From: Micromonospora echinospora
GTDB taxonomy: Bacteria > Actinomycetota > Actinomycetes > Mycobacteriales > Micromonosporaceae
Reading direction: 5' to 3'
NCBI RefSeq assembly: GCF_900091495.1
Contig: NZ_LT607413.1
Location: 6,463,001-6,527,000, forward strand
DNA: 64,000 nt
Shown piece by piece: positions 45,776-54,557 of the stretch. The number at the start of each line of letters is the position of its first letter. Position 1 is the stretch's first letter. Below the pieces are notes generated by a model. That model saw nothing but the letters and a program-made list of their open reading frames with translations, ran no database searches and had not been told where the DNA came from. The translations under genes were made by a program, and so were the position numbers.

Positions 45776-46372
45776 TCAGGCGGCGGCGTAGACGGTGGCG
45801 ATGTCGATCTCGTTGGTCTTCGGGTGCCAGGCCCCGAGGATCTGGACGTGGCGGCCGACCCGCAGCAGCGACAGGTCGCTGACCGCCGGGGTGCCGTTGT
45901 AGACCGCGGCGGAGCGGCCGGGCACGACGTGCGCGACGATCCGTCGGCCCTTGTGGTCCAGGTGCACCACGTTGCGGCCGACCGCGGCGATGTGCCCGTG
46001 CAGGTTGACGATGTTGACCCAGACGGAGTCCGCGGCGAGGGTGCCGTCGGGCAGTCGGACGCCCCGGGCGTAGAGGCCGTCGCCGACGGCGATCCGGTCG
46101 AAGGTGGTCGGGTGCAGCTTCCAGATGCTCGTGCCGTCGGTGATCCGGATCGAGTGCAGCACCGTGTCCGAGCCGGTCACCAGGAGCATGTGGCCGGAGA
46201 TCGAGCTGATCAGACCCTCGGCGAAGTTCGGGTCGGGCGCGCCCGGCTCGACGCCGACGGCTTCGGTGGCGAAGGCGGCCTCGGGGGCGAGCGAGCCGAG
46301 TCCGGTGGCGCCGACGACGCCACCGAGCGCGGCGGTGGCGAGCAGCCGCCGGCGGTCGACTGTCTGGTTCAT
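45776..46372 (-). CDS. Tat-exported protein with DUF5666-like beta domain
   Basis: A 198-residue protein with a twin-arginine signal (DRRRLLATAALGGVVGATG; probable cleavage near ATEA at about 36). The mature part is all beta: GLISSISGHMLLVTGSDTVLHSI, VGDGLYARGVRLPDGTLAADSVWVN, LHGHIAAVGRNVVHLDH, as in extracytoplasmic domains of the DUF5666 type. It lies in the middle of the cassette, 13 bases from the Cys-rich gene upstream and 66 bases from the MauE-like gene. Its function is unknown. Confidence 0.75.
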   Translation of the reverse strand: MNQTVDRRRLLATAALGGVVGATGLGSLAPEAAFATEAVGVEPGAPDPNFAEGLISSISGHMLLVTGSDTVLHSIRITDGTSIWKLHPTTFDRIAVGDGLYARGVRLPDGTLAADSVWVNIVNLHGHIAAVGRNVVHLDHKGRRIVAHVVPGRSAAVYNGTPAVSDLSLLRVGRHVQILGAWHPKTNEIDIATVYAAA

Positions 46373-46385
46373 CCTGGGCCTCCCT

Positions 46386-46799
46386 CTAGACCGAGTCGAC
46401 CGAACAGGGCCGCAGCCCGGTGGAGAGACTGGCGATCACGCTGTACGCCGCGGGCGTCAGGTCGATGATCCGGTTACTGCCGCAGGCGGAGCCGCAGCAG
46501 GTGCGCTCGCCGCACCACAGGTCGGTCTGCGGGCCGCAGTCGGCGATGGTGGTGCCGATCCGCGCGTTGTTGCAGAGGTTGGTGGTGTAGTGCCGGTAGC
46601 CGCAGGTGCGGCGGCTCATCCCGGTGATCCCGCAGGCGTGCGGCCGGGTGATGGCCAGGCACGCGTCCGAGGCGTTCGGCCACGCGTGCTGGTAGTTGCC
46701 GGAGCTGCACGTGCCGCAGGCCCCGAACCCGGTCGAGCCGCACGGCCCCCAGGCGTTGCCGCAACAGAACCAGGACACCTCGCCTCTCAGAGCTACCAC
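46386..46799 (-). CDS. Cys-rich double-psi-beta-barrel (RlpA/expansin-like) protein
   Basis: A 137-residue protein with 15 cysteines (for example SWFCCGNAWGPCG, GACGTCSSG, LWCGERTCCGSACG). The order ADCGP then RIIDLTPAAYSVIASLSTG then a final PCSV fits the double-psi-beta-barrel core of RlpA, expansin and EG45-like proteins, whose catalytic or binding Asp lies in the DCGP turn. That fold assignment is mine. No signal peptide is visible at the chosen start: the GTG at 46799 has a strong GGAGGGAGG site. Longer frames to 46883 lack a signal too. With the MauE-like protein two genes downstream, oxidative folding outside the cytoplasm is implied, so the export route is a puzzle. Confidence 0.75.
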   Translation of the reverse strand: MVALRGEVSWFCCGNAWGPCGSTGFGACGTCSSGNYQHAWPNASDACLAITRPHACGITGMSRRTCGYRHYTTNLCNNARIGTTIADCGPQTDLWCGERTCCGSACGSNRIIDLTPAAYSVIASLSTGLRPCSVDSV

Positions 46800-46860
46800 G
46801 GTTGCCTCCCTCCACGTCCGCGATCGACATCGATCGCTTTCTATATTGAAGGAGATTTTT

Positions 46861-47016
46861 ATGTCAGGATTCGACGGAGTCAACGGTCAAGGGGAAGGTT
46901 TCCTACACGATGGCGAAAATCAGCCGGTCACCGTCGGGTCCGCGTCGACGCCCGGCACGGGGGCGGACGTCGGCCGTACGGCGTCGCCGTCGACCGGAGC
47001 GGTCCGGGACCGGTGA
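46861..47016 (+). CDS. Putative small protein of 51 residues
   Basis: An ATG with an excellent AGGAG site 6 bases upstream opens a 51-codon frame (starting MSGFDGVNGQGEGFLHD, then Thr/Ser/Gly-rich and ending GAVRDR). The first 20 codons have low third-position GC, unlike the neighbours; the rest looks like the host. It is divergent from the Cys-rich gene and convergent with the LacI gene (8 bases between stops). An AT-rich block with TATATT (46842-46847) lies just before the ribosome binding site. No family is recognised; it could be a small exported or signalling peptide, or a chance frame. Confidence 0.4.
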   Translation: MSGFDGVNGQGEGFLHDGENQPVTVGSASTPGTGADVGRTASPSTGAVRDR

Positions 47017-47024
47017 GGCGGACC

Positions 47025-48047
47025 CTACCGGTCGGCCGGCGGGGCGGCGCTGTCGCGGACGACGAGTTCGGTGGCGAGCTCCACCCGAGGGCTCTCGATC
47101 TTCTCGCCCCGGGCCAGCCGCAACACGGTCCGCGCCGCGAGCATGCCCATCTCGGCCAGCGGCTGACGGATCGTGGTCAGCGGCGGGGAGCACCAGCGGA
47201 CCTCGGGCAGGTCGTCGAAGCCGACCACGCTGACGTCGTCGGGCACCCGCAGGCCGCGCTTGCGCACCGCCTCGTAGACGCCGAGCGCCATCTGGTCGCT
47301 GGAGGCGAAGATGGCCGTCGGCGGGTCCGACAACGCCAACAGCTGGGTGCCGGCGGCGTACCCGGCCTCGTGGTAGAAGTTGCCGGGACGGACGAGCGTG
47401 TCGTCGAAGGCGATGCCGGCGGCCTCGAGGGCGGCGCGGTAGCCGTCGAGCCGGGCCCGGCTGCACATCAGCTGCGGCGGCCCGGCGATGAACCCGATCC
47501 GCCGGTGGCCGAGGCCGAGCAGGTACTGGTTGGCCCGCAGGCTGCCGGCCCAGTTGGTGGCCCCGACGGTCGGCGCCTCCTGCGGGGCCACCCCGGCCGG
47601 GTCGACGATGACCACGGGGATGTTGAGGCGGCGCAGCTCGGCCTGCAACGGGGGCGCCACCATCGAGGTCACGAAGATGACCCCCTCGGTGGAGCGGGTC
47701 CGCATGTTGTCGAGCCACTGCTTGGCCGACGAGGTGCGCCGGTGGATCGCCGACACGACGGTGCCGATGCCGCTGCCGTGCGCGACGTCCTCCACCCCAC
47801 GGATGATCTCCACCGCCCACGGGCTGTCCAGGTCGTTGAAGACCAGGTCGACCAGGCCGGACCGGGGCCGCCGACTCGGCGGACGACGGCGGTAGCCGTG
47901 CCGGGTGAGCAGGTCCTCGACCCGCTCCCGGGTCTGCGGGGCGACGTCGGAGCGGCCGTTGATGACCCGGGAGACCGTCGGCACGGAAACGCCGGCCAGG
48001 CGCGCGATCATCGCGATGGTGACGTTCCGGTCGTTCTCGGCGCCCAC
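47025..48047 (-). CDS. LacI family transcriptional regulator
   Basis: A 340-residue LacI-type regulator. The helix-turn-helix is TIAMIARLAGVSVPTVSRVI, the hinge is LLTRHGYRRRP, and the sugar-binding domain runs from about residue 65 to the end (GLGHRRIGFIAGPP, IFASSDQMALGVYEAVR, VSVVGFDD). It is the last gene of the ABC transporter operon and probably represses that operon and the divergent GH43 gene through the sites near 51384 and 51528. Confidence 0.92.
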   Translation of the reverse strand: MGAENDRNVTIAMIARLAGVSVPTVSRVINGRSDVAPQTRERVEDLLTRHGYRRRPPSRRPRSGLVDLVFNDLDSPWAVEIIRGVEDVAHGSGIGTVVSAIHRRTSSAKQWLDNMRTRSTEGVIFVTSMVAPPLQAELRRLNIPVVIVDPAGVAPQEAPTVGATNWAGSLRANQYLLGLGHRRIGFIAGPPQLMCSRARLDGYRAALEAAGIAFDDTLVRPGNFYHEAGYAAGTQLLALSDPPTAIFASSDQMALGVYEAVRKRGLRVPDDVSVVGFDDLPEVRWCSPPLTTIRQPLAEMGMLAARTVLRLARGEKIESPRVELATELVVRDSAAPPADR

Positions 48048-48134
48048 GGTCCGCCCTTTCGTCGTGGCTCGTGCCTGTGGTCGGTGAAGGCTACCGGAGC
48101 CGCCGACGCTCCCCCGCTGGCGGTGGACGGCGGC

Positions 48135-48974
48135 TCAGCCCTTCACGCTGCCGGCCAGACCGCCGATGAGCTGGCGTTCGGCCACAGCGTAGAAGCCCAG
48201 CGCCGGCACCATGGACAGCACCACGTAGGCGAGCACCCGGGCGGTGTCGTCGGCGTACTGCCCCTGGAAGGCCTGCACCCCCACCGGGAGGGTCCACCAG
48301 CCCTGGTCGGTGAAGACCACCAGCGGCAGCATGAAGTTGTTCCAGCTCGACACGATGGCCAGCACCGAGACGGTGGCCAGGGCGGGACGGGCCATCGGCA
48401 GCAGGATCCGCCAGAAGAACCCGAACGGGCCGCACCCGTCGATGACGGCGGCCTCCTCGACCTCGCCGGGGATGGTACGGAAGAACTGCCGCAGGATGAT
48501 GATGGTGACCGGCAGCCCGAACGCGGCCTGCGGCAGGATCACCCCGAGCGGGTTGTCCAGCAGGCCCATTCCGCGCAGCAGGACGAACAGCGGCAGGATC
48601 GCCACCGCGAACGGGAACATCAGCCCCATGGCGAAGAGGGTCGCCAGCAGCTCCCGGCCCCGGAAGGCGTAACGGGCCAGGACGAACGCCGCCATCGCCG
48701 CCGACCCGACCACGATCACCGTGCTGGTCACCGCGATGAGGACGCTGTTGCCGAGCTGACGCCAGAACACCTCGGAGGTGAGGATGCCGGTGTAGTTCCC
48801 GGGCACCCACGGATCGGGCCAGCCGAGCGGGTTGGTGGAGAGCTGGCCGTTGTCCTTGAAGCCGCCGAGCACGCCGAACAGGACCGGCACGACGATGAGC
48901 GCGCCGACGGCGACGGAGACGAGATGCAGCACGATGCGGCGGGCCCGGACCCCGGGGTCCGTCGTGGTGGTCAT
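48135..48974 (-). CDS. Sugar ABC transporter permease (MalG-like)
   Basis: A 279-residue permease with six helices; the EAA loop is EVEEAAVIDGCGPFGFFWRILLP and the C-terminus is GGLAGSVKG. It overlaps the preceding permease gene by ATGA. No ATPase gene is nearby, so an MsiK-type shared ATPase is implied. Confidence 0.92.
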   Translation of the reverse strand: MTTTTDPGVRARRIVLHLVSVAVGALIVVPVLFGVLGGFKDNGQLSTNPLGWPDPWVPGNYTGILTSEVFWRQLGNSVLIAVTSTVIVVGSAAMAAFVLARYAFRGRELLATLFAMGLMFPFAVAILPLFVLLRGMGLLDNPLGVILPQAAFGLPVTIIILRQFFRTIPGEVEEAAVIDGCGPFGFFWRILLPMARPALATVSVLAIVSSWNNFMLPLVVFTDQGWWTLPVGVQAFQGQYADDTARVLAYVVLSMVPALGFYAVAERQLIGGLAGSVKG

Positions 48975-49966
48975 CGCTGGCCTCCCTGGGTGGTGAGCGC
49001 GCCCTCGGTGTCGCGGCGCATGACGATCCGCTGGTAGAACAGGGCGAAGAGCATGCTCAGCAGGAACATGACGATGCTGATCGCGCTGGCGTAGCCGACC
49101 TCGAAGCGCCGGAAGCCGTACTGGTACATCGTCACGGCCATGGTCTCCGAGGCGTGGATCGGACCGCCGCCGGTGAGCACCCACACCATGTCGAACAGCT
49201 GGATCGTGCCGATGACCGACAGGAAGACGCTGATCCGGATGGTCGGGCCGAGCAACGGGAGGGTGACGTGCCGGAACGCCTGCCAGGCGCCGGCCCCGTC
49301 GACGGTGGCCGCCTCGTGGATCTCCTTCGGGATGCTCTGCCGGCCCGCCAGGTAGAGGATCATGTAGAAGCCGAAGTACTTCCAGGAGACCACCAGGAAG
49401 ACGGCGATCAGCACGGTGTCCGGGTCGGCGAAGATCGTGCCGGCGTCCGCGCCGAGCAGACTGGTCAGCGTGTCACCCAGCCCCCGGTTCGGGGAGAACA
49501 CCAGGGTGAACAGGACGGCGGTGGTGACCTCGGAGAGCACGTACGGGGCGAAGAAGACCAGCCGGTAGACACTGCGTCCCCGCAGCGGCTGGTTGAGCAG
49601 CATGGCCAGGCCGAGGGCGACCGGCAACTGGATCAGCAGCGACAGGACGATCAGCACGAGTCCGCGCCACAGATCCCCGCGGAACGTGGCGTCCCCGAAG
49701 GCGCGGGTGTAGTTGTCCAGCCCGACGAAGTTCTCCGGCAGGCCGAAGCCGTTCCACTTGTACAGGCTGGCGTAGCTCGCCACCACGATCGGGGCGATCA
49801 CCAGCAGGAGGAACAGCACCACCGCCGGAGCCAGGAAGACCGCGAGGGTACCCAGTCGGCCCGGTCGCACCCGGCGGCCACGCGGTCGCGCGGCCACCGG
49901 GTGCGGCGCCACTGCCGTGGCGACCACGCTGTCCCGCACACCCGACGTCGTCGGCGGCCTGGTCAT
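48971..49966 (-). CDS. Sugar ABC transporter permease (MalF-like)
   Basis: A 331-residue permease with an Arg/Pro-rich N-terminal tail, then helices starting LGTLAVFLAPAVVLFLLL. The EAA loop is IPKEIHEAATVDGAGAWQAFRH, and the following GGGPIHASETMAVTMY matches the family. It is 56 bases downstream of the binding-protein gene in the same operon. Confidence 0.92.
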   Translation of the reverse strand: MTRPPTTSGVRDSVVATAVAPHPVAARPRGRRVRPGRLGTLAVFLAPAVVLFLLLVIAPIVVASYASLYKWNGFGLPENFVGLDNYTRAFGDATFRGDLWRGLVLIVLSLLIQLPVALGLAMLLNQPLRGRSVYRLVFFAPYVLSEVTTAVLFTLVFSPNRGLGDTLTSLLGADAGTIFADPDTVLIAVFLVVSWKYFGFYMILYLAGRQSIPKEIHEAATVDGAGAWQAFRHVTLPLLGPTIRISVFLSVIGTIQLFDMVWVLTGGGPIHASETMAVTMYQYGFRRFEVGYASAISIVMFLLSMLFALFYQRIVMRRDTEGALTTQGGQR

Positions 49967-50022
49967 GCCTGCTCCACTCGGTTGCTGTCACGGACGGGTA
50001 CGGGTCGGTGGTCGGCCATGGC

Positions 50023-51315
50023 CTACTGGCTCTTCGCCACCGCGGTGATGTCCTTGACGATCTGCTCGGCGCTCTTGTCGCCGGCGACCAACGCGGCCAC
50101 GCTGTCGTTGACCTGCTGGCCGACGGCCGGCGGGTACGCCTGGTCCAGGTAGAGCTGGAACCCGGTCGCGCTGGCCAGGGTCTGCGCCACGGCCTTGTTG
50201 TTCACGTCGGTGATCGCCGAGGTGGCCTCGGTGACGGTCGGCAGCACCGCGCCGGTCGCCGCGGATGTGCGCTGGCTGTCCACGCTGAGCAGCGTCTTGA
50301 GGAAGTCGACGGTGGAGGCGGGGGCGTCCTTGCCGACGGCGAAGCCGTTACCGCCGCCGAACACCTCGGTGGCGGCGCCCTTGCCGCCGTCGACGGCCGG
50401 GAACGGGAAGAAGCCGAGTTTGTCGCCGATGCCCTTCTTGCTGGTGGAGGAGGACGCCTGCACCGACGGCGCCCACTGACCCATCAGCTCCATGGCCGCG
50501 CCGCCGTTGCCCATCGTGGCGGCCTGTCCGTCCGGGGAGCCGAACTCGGCGCCGAGGAACCCCTTCTGGAAGGGCTGGAGGTCGACCAGTTCCTTGAACC
50601 GCTGGCCGGCCGCGACGAAGTCGGGGGTGTCGAAGTTCTTGTCCTTGGCGGCCTGCTGCAACGCGCCGAGCCCACCGATCCGCATCACCAGGTAGGCCCA
50701 GTAGAAGTGGGCGGGCCACTTGTCCTTGCCGGCCAGCGCCACCGGGACGATGCCGGCCGCCTTGAGTTTGGTGACCGCGTCCAGGAGCTGGGCCCAGGTG
50801 GTCGGCGCGGCGGTGATCCCGGCCTTGGCGAAGTGGTCCTTGTTGTACCAGAAACCGACCATGCCGAGGTCGAACGGTACGCCGTAGATCCGCCCGTCGA
50901 TGGTGTACGGCTCCAACGCCAGGGGCAGCAACGAGCCGACCCAGGGCTTGACGTCGTCGGTGAGGTCCTTCACCAGGCCCGCGTCCACCTGCTGCTTGAG
51001 CACGCCGCCGCCCCAGGACTGGAAGAGGTCGGGCGGGCTTCCGGCCTGGGTGGCGGTGGTCAGCTTGGCCTTGAACGCCTCGTTCTCCAGAGGTTGGATC
51101 TTGACGGTGACGCCGTCGTGCGCGGACTGGTATTCCTTCGCCATCGCCGCCCAGACCGGCAGCATCGGCTCGGTGTTCTGGATGTGCCACCAGTTGATCG
51201 TCTGCGGGTCGTCCGGGTCGCCGGAGTCCCCGCCGCCGCAGGCGCCGAGCAGGTAGGCGCCGGCACCGGCGCCGACGAGGCCGAACAGCGTTCTGCGGGA
51301 GAGGTGCGCTGCCAT
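50023..51315 (-). CDS. Sugar ABC transporter substrate-binding lipoprotein (Tat-type signal)
   Basis: A 430-residue family 1 binding protein. The signal has both a twin-arginine motif (SRRTLFGLVGAG) and a lipobox ending at Cys26 (LLGAC). Mature features include TINWWHIQNTEPM, PPDLFQSWGGGVLKQQVD and VAGDKSAEQIVKDI at the end. It is the first gene of the LacI-linked importer and, judged by the divergent GH43 gene, probably binds xylo- or arabino-oligosaccharides. Confidence 0.92.
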   Translation of the reverse strand: MAAHLSRRTLFGLVGAGAGAYLLGACGGGDSGDPDDPQTINWWHIQNTEPMLPVWAAMAKEYQSAHDGVTVKIQPLENEAFKAKLTTATQAGSPPDLFQSWGGGVLKQQVDAGLVKDLTDDVKPWVGSLLPLALEPYTIDGRIYGVPFDLGMVGFWYNKDHFAKAGITAAPTTWAQLLDAVTKLKAAGIVPVALAGKDKWPAHFYWAYLVMRIGGLGALQQAAKDKNFDTPDFVAAGQRFKELVDLQPFQKGFLGAEFGSPDGQAATMGNGGAAMELMGQWAPSVQASSSTSKKGIGDKLGFFPFPAVDGGKGAATEVFGGGNGFAVGKDAPASTVDFLKTLLSVDSQRTSAATGAVLPTVTEATSAITDVNNKAVAQTLASATGFQLYLDQAYPPAVGQQVNDSVAALVAGDKSAEQIVKDITAVAKSQ

Positions 51316-51383
51316 GGTTCATCCCTTCGGGGACTCACGAGGTGCTCGGATGCCGATCTGGCCGGCGTGATGCGGCCAGGGTG

Positions 51384-51547
51384 TTCCGGAAGTTTCGCAA
51401 GCGGTGCCGGTATTACCAGGTGATGGCGGGCACGCTACGACGTGGTTGCACACCGGGTCAAGGGGTCTGTCCTATCGCGACAAGAGCCGCTACCGTGGTC
51501 GTAACTTCCAGAGTTCCCGGAACGGACTTCCGGAAGTTTGCCGAAAG
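51384..51547. promoter_or_regulatory. Two LacI-type operator candidates in the divergent promoter
   Basis: The 251-bp gap between the binding-protein gene and the GH43 gene holds two related sites: TTCCGGAAGTTTCGCAA (51384-51400) and TTCCGGAAGTTTGCCGAAAG (51528-51547), each containing a CGGAAGTTT core that resembles CGAAAGTTTCG-type operators of xylan-utilisation LacI regulators. They flank both promoters, one near each start codon. Confidence 0.65.
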
Positions 51548-51566
51548 TCGCACCCGAGGAGCCGAC

Positions 51567-53191
51567 ATGTCGACCGAGACCGCTGACGTGGCGACCGCCG
51601 CACGGGCGATCCGCAATCCCGTCCTGACGGGATTCCACCCGGACCCGTCGATCCTGCGGGTGGACGACGACTACTACCTGGCCACCTCGACCTTCGAGTG
51701 GTATCCGGGGGTGCGGGTGCACCACTCCCGTGACCTGGTGCACTGGCGACCGCTGGGCGGGATCATCACCGAGCGCCGCCTGCTCGACCTGCGCGGCTGC
51801 GGGGACTCCAACGGGGTGTGGGCACCGGACCTGTCCTACCACGACGGCGAGTTCCTGCTGGTGTACAGCGACGTGGCCAGCTTCGCCAGCGGCTACTGGG
51901 ATCCGCAGAACTACCTGGTCACCGCGCCCGACATCGCCGGTCCCTGGTCGGATCCGGTGACGCTGCACGGGCGGGGTTTCGACGCCTCGCTGTTCCACGA
52001 CGACGACGGCGACAGTTGGCTGCTGAGCATGAGCGCCGACTGGCGGCCTGGCCGGAACCGCTTCGCCGGCATCGAGATCCAACGCTACGACCGTCGGCGA
52101 CGCCGCCTGGTCGGCCGTCCCCGGACGATCTTCACGGGCACCTCCGTCGGGCTCACCGAGGCACCCCGCCTCTACCGCCACGACGGCTGGTACTGGCTGG
52201 TCACCGCCGAGGGGGCACCAGTTGGGAGCACCAGGTCACCGTGGCGCGGTCACGCGAGCTGTTCGGGCCGTACGAGGTGGACCCGGCCGGGCCGATGCTG
52301 ACCTCGGTCGGTCGCCCGGACCTGCGGTTGCAGAAGGCCGGTCACGGCAGCCTGGTCCGCACCCCGGCCGGTGACTGGTACCTGGCGCACCTGGTCGGAC
52401 GCCCCTACACGCCCCTGGGCAACTGCGTGCTGGGGCGGGAGACCGCGATCCAGCGGGTCGAGTGGACGCCGGGCGGTTGGCCCCGCGTGCCCGGCGGCGT
52501 GCCGGCGGACGAGGTCACCGCGCCCGACCTGCCCCCGCACCCGTGGCCGCCGGCACCGGCCACCGACCACTTCGACGACGACCGGCTCGGTCCGGACTGG
52601 TCGACACTGCGCCGGCCGGCCGGCCCGGACTGGCTCGACCTGCGGGTACGCCCGTCCCACCTGCGGGTGCGCGGGGGGCAGTCACCCGTCGGCCGGCAGA
52701 CGCCGAGCCTGGTCGCCCGGCGGGTCGGGGCGACCCGCTGCTCGCTGGAGACCGTGGTCGAGTTCGACCCGATCGACCACCGGCACCTCGCCGGGATCAC
52801 CGCCTACTACAACACCCTGAACTGGCACTACCTCTACCTGACCCGGGACGACCACGGGCGGTTGGTGCTGGAGCTGCTCAGCGCGGACAGCGGACGACGG
52901 AGGACGTACCCCGACCTCACCGTCGAGGTGGGCGACGCCGGTCGGGTCGGATTGCGGGCGGTGTTCGACGGCCCGGTCGTCCGGTTCGGGTACAACCTCG
53001 GTGCCGGCTGGCGGGACCTGCCGGTGGAGCTGGACGCCACCGTCCTCTCCGACGAACACGCCGCCCTGGTCGTCGACGGGGAACCGGCGGCGTGGGGATT
53101 CACCGGGGCGTTCCTCGGCCTCTGGGTCCAGGACCTGGGCAACGACGGCGTCCATGCCGACTTCGACCACGCCACCTACCTCGAACACTGA
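51567..53191 (+). pseudogene. GH43 beta-xylosidase/alpha-arabinofuranosidase gene with a one-base frameshift
   Basis: Restoring one G gives a 541-residue GH43 glycosidase. The first frame carries all catalytic residues: base D26 (GFHPDPSILRVDDDYY), a pKa-modulating Asp (FDASLFHDDDGD) and the acid Glu (VGLTEAPRLYRHD). At the G run 52211-52215 (after residue 216) the frame changes: the expected TAEGGTSWEHQVTVARS becomes TAEGAPVGSTRS, stopping at 52301. The second frame then continues with blade five and the C-terminal beta-sandwich (DHFDDDRLGPDWSTL to YLEH). Five Gs instead of six explain it. The cause may be a sequencing error, a true mutation or slippage. It is divergent from, and presumably co-regulated with, the sugar importer. 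Confidence 0.85.
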
Positions 53192-53238
53192 GCCCGGCCG
53201 CGCCCTCGGCGACGGCCCCGGTACGGACAGGAGCCCCG

Positions 53239-53898
53239 ATGCCACCCTCCCCCGTGCCCGGCCCGGCCGGCGCGCCTTTCCCCGCCCCGGCCCGCCCCGT
53301 CAGCACCGCCGTCGTCGACTCCGCCCGGGGCGGTGGCCGCACGGTCAGCCTCACCTTCGACGACGGACCGAACCCCGCCGACACCCTGCGGCTGCTGGGC
53401 GTCCTGCGCCGGCACCGGGTCGCCGCCGTGTTCTGCCTCTGGGGCGAGCACGTCGACGACCACCCCGACGTGGTCCGCCGGATCGTCGCCGACGGGCACG
53501 CCCTGGGCAACCACGGCATGCGCCACGACGACATGGCCCGCTGGCCGGCCGAGCGGATCGCGGCGGACCTGCGGGCGACCAACGACGCCATCCGACGGGC
53601 CGTGCCGGGTGCCCGGATCCGGTACTTCCGCGCCCCCTACGGCGCCTGGGGAGGGACGCCCGCCGTGGCCGCCGCCCTGGGCATGCGCCCGCTCGGCTGG
53701 CGGCTGGCCGTCGGCGACTGGGAGCCGCCCGGCACCGACGAACTCGTCCGACGGCTGGTCGACGGGGTCACGCCCGGCGCCGTGGTGCTGCTGCACGACG
53801 GCGGTGGCGACCGCCACCAGACCGTCGAGGCGGTCGACCGGTTCGTCCCCGTCCTGCGGGCGCGGCGCTGGCGGTTCACCCTGCCCGCGCGGGACTGA
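53239..53898 (+). CDS. Polysaccharide deacetylase family protein
   Basis: A 219-residue NodB-type deacetylase. The metal and catalytic motifs are present: SLTFDDGPN, GNHGMRHDDM (HxxxH pattern) and RYFRAPYGAWGG, with LLHDGGGDRHQT near the C-terminus. The N-terminus is Pro/Ala-rich without a clear signal peptide, so it may act inside the cell or have a different start. Close to the GH43 gene, it might remove acetyl groups from xylan oligomers or peptidoglycan-like sugars. Confidence 0.85.
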   Translation: MPPSPVPGPAGAPFPAPARPVSTAVVDSARGGGRTVSLTFDDGPNPADTLRLLGVLRRHRVAAVFCLWGEHVDDHPDVVRRIVADGHALGNHGMRHDDMARWPAERIAADLRATNDAIRRAVPGARIRYFRAPYGAWGGTPAVAAALGMRPLGWRLAVGDWEPPGTDELVRRLVDGVTPGAVVLLHDGGGDRHQTVEAVDRFVPVLRARRWRFTLPARD

Positions 53899-53912
53899 CC
53901 TGCCCGGCGGAC

Positions 53913-54557
53913 TCAGACCCCGAGGTAGCGGAGCACCGCCAGCACCCGGCGGCTGTAGCCGGCCGCCCGTGGCAGGTCGAGCTTGTCGAAGATCGTGTTG
54001 ATGTGCTTCTCCACCGCGCTCTGCGACACGTGCAGCCGCTCCGCGATGGTCGCGTTGGTGTGGCCCTGTGCCATGTGGTGCAGCACGTCCCGCTCGCGCG
54101 GGGTCAGCCGGGTGAGCGGATCGGCCGGGTCCGCGCCGGCCAGGACCTGCCGGACCACCTCGGGATCGAGCGCCGTCGCGCCCGCCGCCACCCGGTCGAG
54201 TGCGTCGAGGAAGTCGTCCACCTGAGCGACCCGGTCCTTGAGGACGTAGCCGACACCCTCCGGGCGGTCGGCGAGCAGGCGGGTGGCGTACCGCTTCTCG
54301 ACGTACTGGGAGAGCACCAGGATGGCGGTCGACGGCCAGCGCCGCCGGACCTCCAGGGCGGCCCGCAGCCCGTCGTCGGTGTGGGTGGGTGGCATCCGCA
54401 CGTCGGTGACCACGACGTCGGGCCGGTGCCGGTCGACGGCCCCGGTCAGCTCCTCGGCGGAGGCGACGGTGGCCGCGACGTCGTGCCCCTCCTCGGCCAG
54501 CAGCCGGGCCAGCCCCTCCCGCAGCAGGGTGGAGTCCTCGGCGAGCACTATCCGCAC
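53913..54557 (-). CDS. NarL/LuxR family response regulator
   Basis: A 214-residue response regulator. The receiver domain has the acidic pair E7/D8 (VLAEDSTLLREG), phospho-acceptor D52 (VVVTDVRMPP) and the conserved Lys in GYVLKDRV. The C-terminal LuxR helix-turn-helix is LTPRERDVLHHMAQGHTNATI. The GTG at 54557 overlaps the histidine kinase stop by 10 bases, so they form a two-component pair. Confidence 0.92.
   Translation of the reverse strand: MRIVLAEDSTLLREGLARLLAEEGHDVAATVASAEELTGAVDRHRPDVVVTDVRMPPTHTDDGLRAALEVRRRWPSTAILVLSQYVEKRYATRLLADRPEGVGYVLKDRVAQVDDFLDALDRVAAGATALDPEVVRQVLAGADPADPLTRLTPRERDVLHHMAQGHTNATIAERLHVSQSAVEKHINTIFDKLDLPRAAGYSRRVLAVLRYLGV

Noticed and set aside
46386..46799. 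Methylamine dehydrogenase light chain (MauA-like) identity for the Cys-rich protein
   Set aside because: The MauE-like neighbour suggested it, but the cysteine pattern and the DCGP/IDLTPAAY order fit a double-psi-beta-barrel better, and no MauB-like gene is present.
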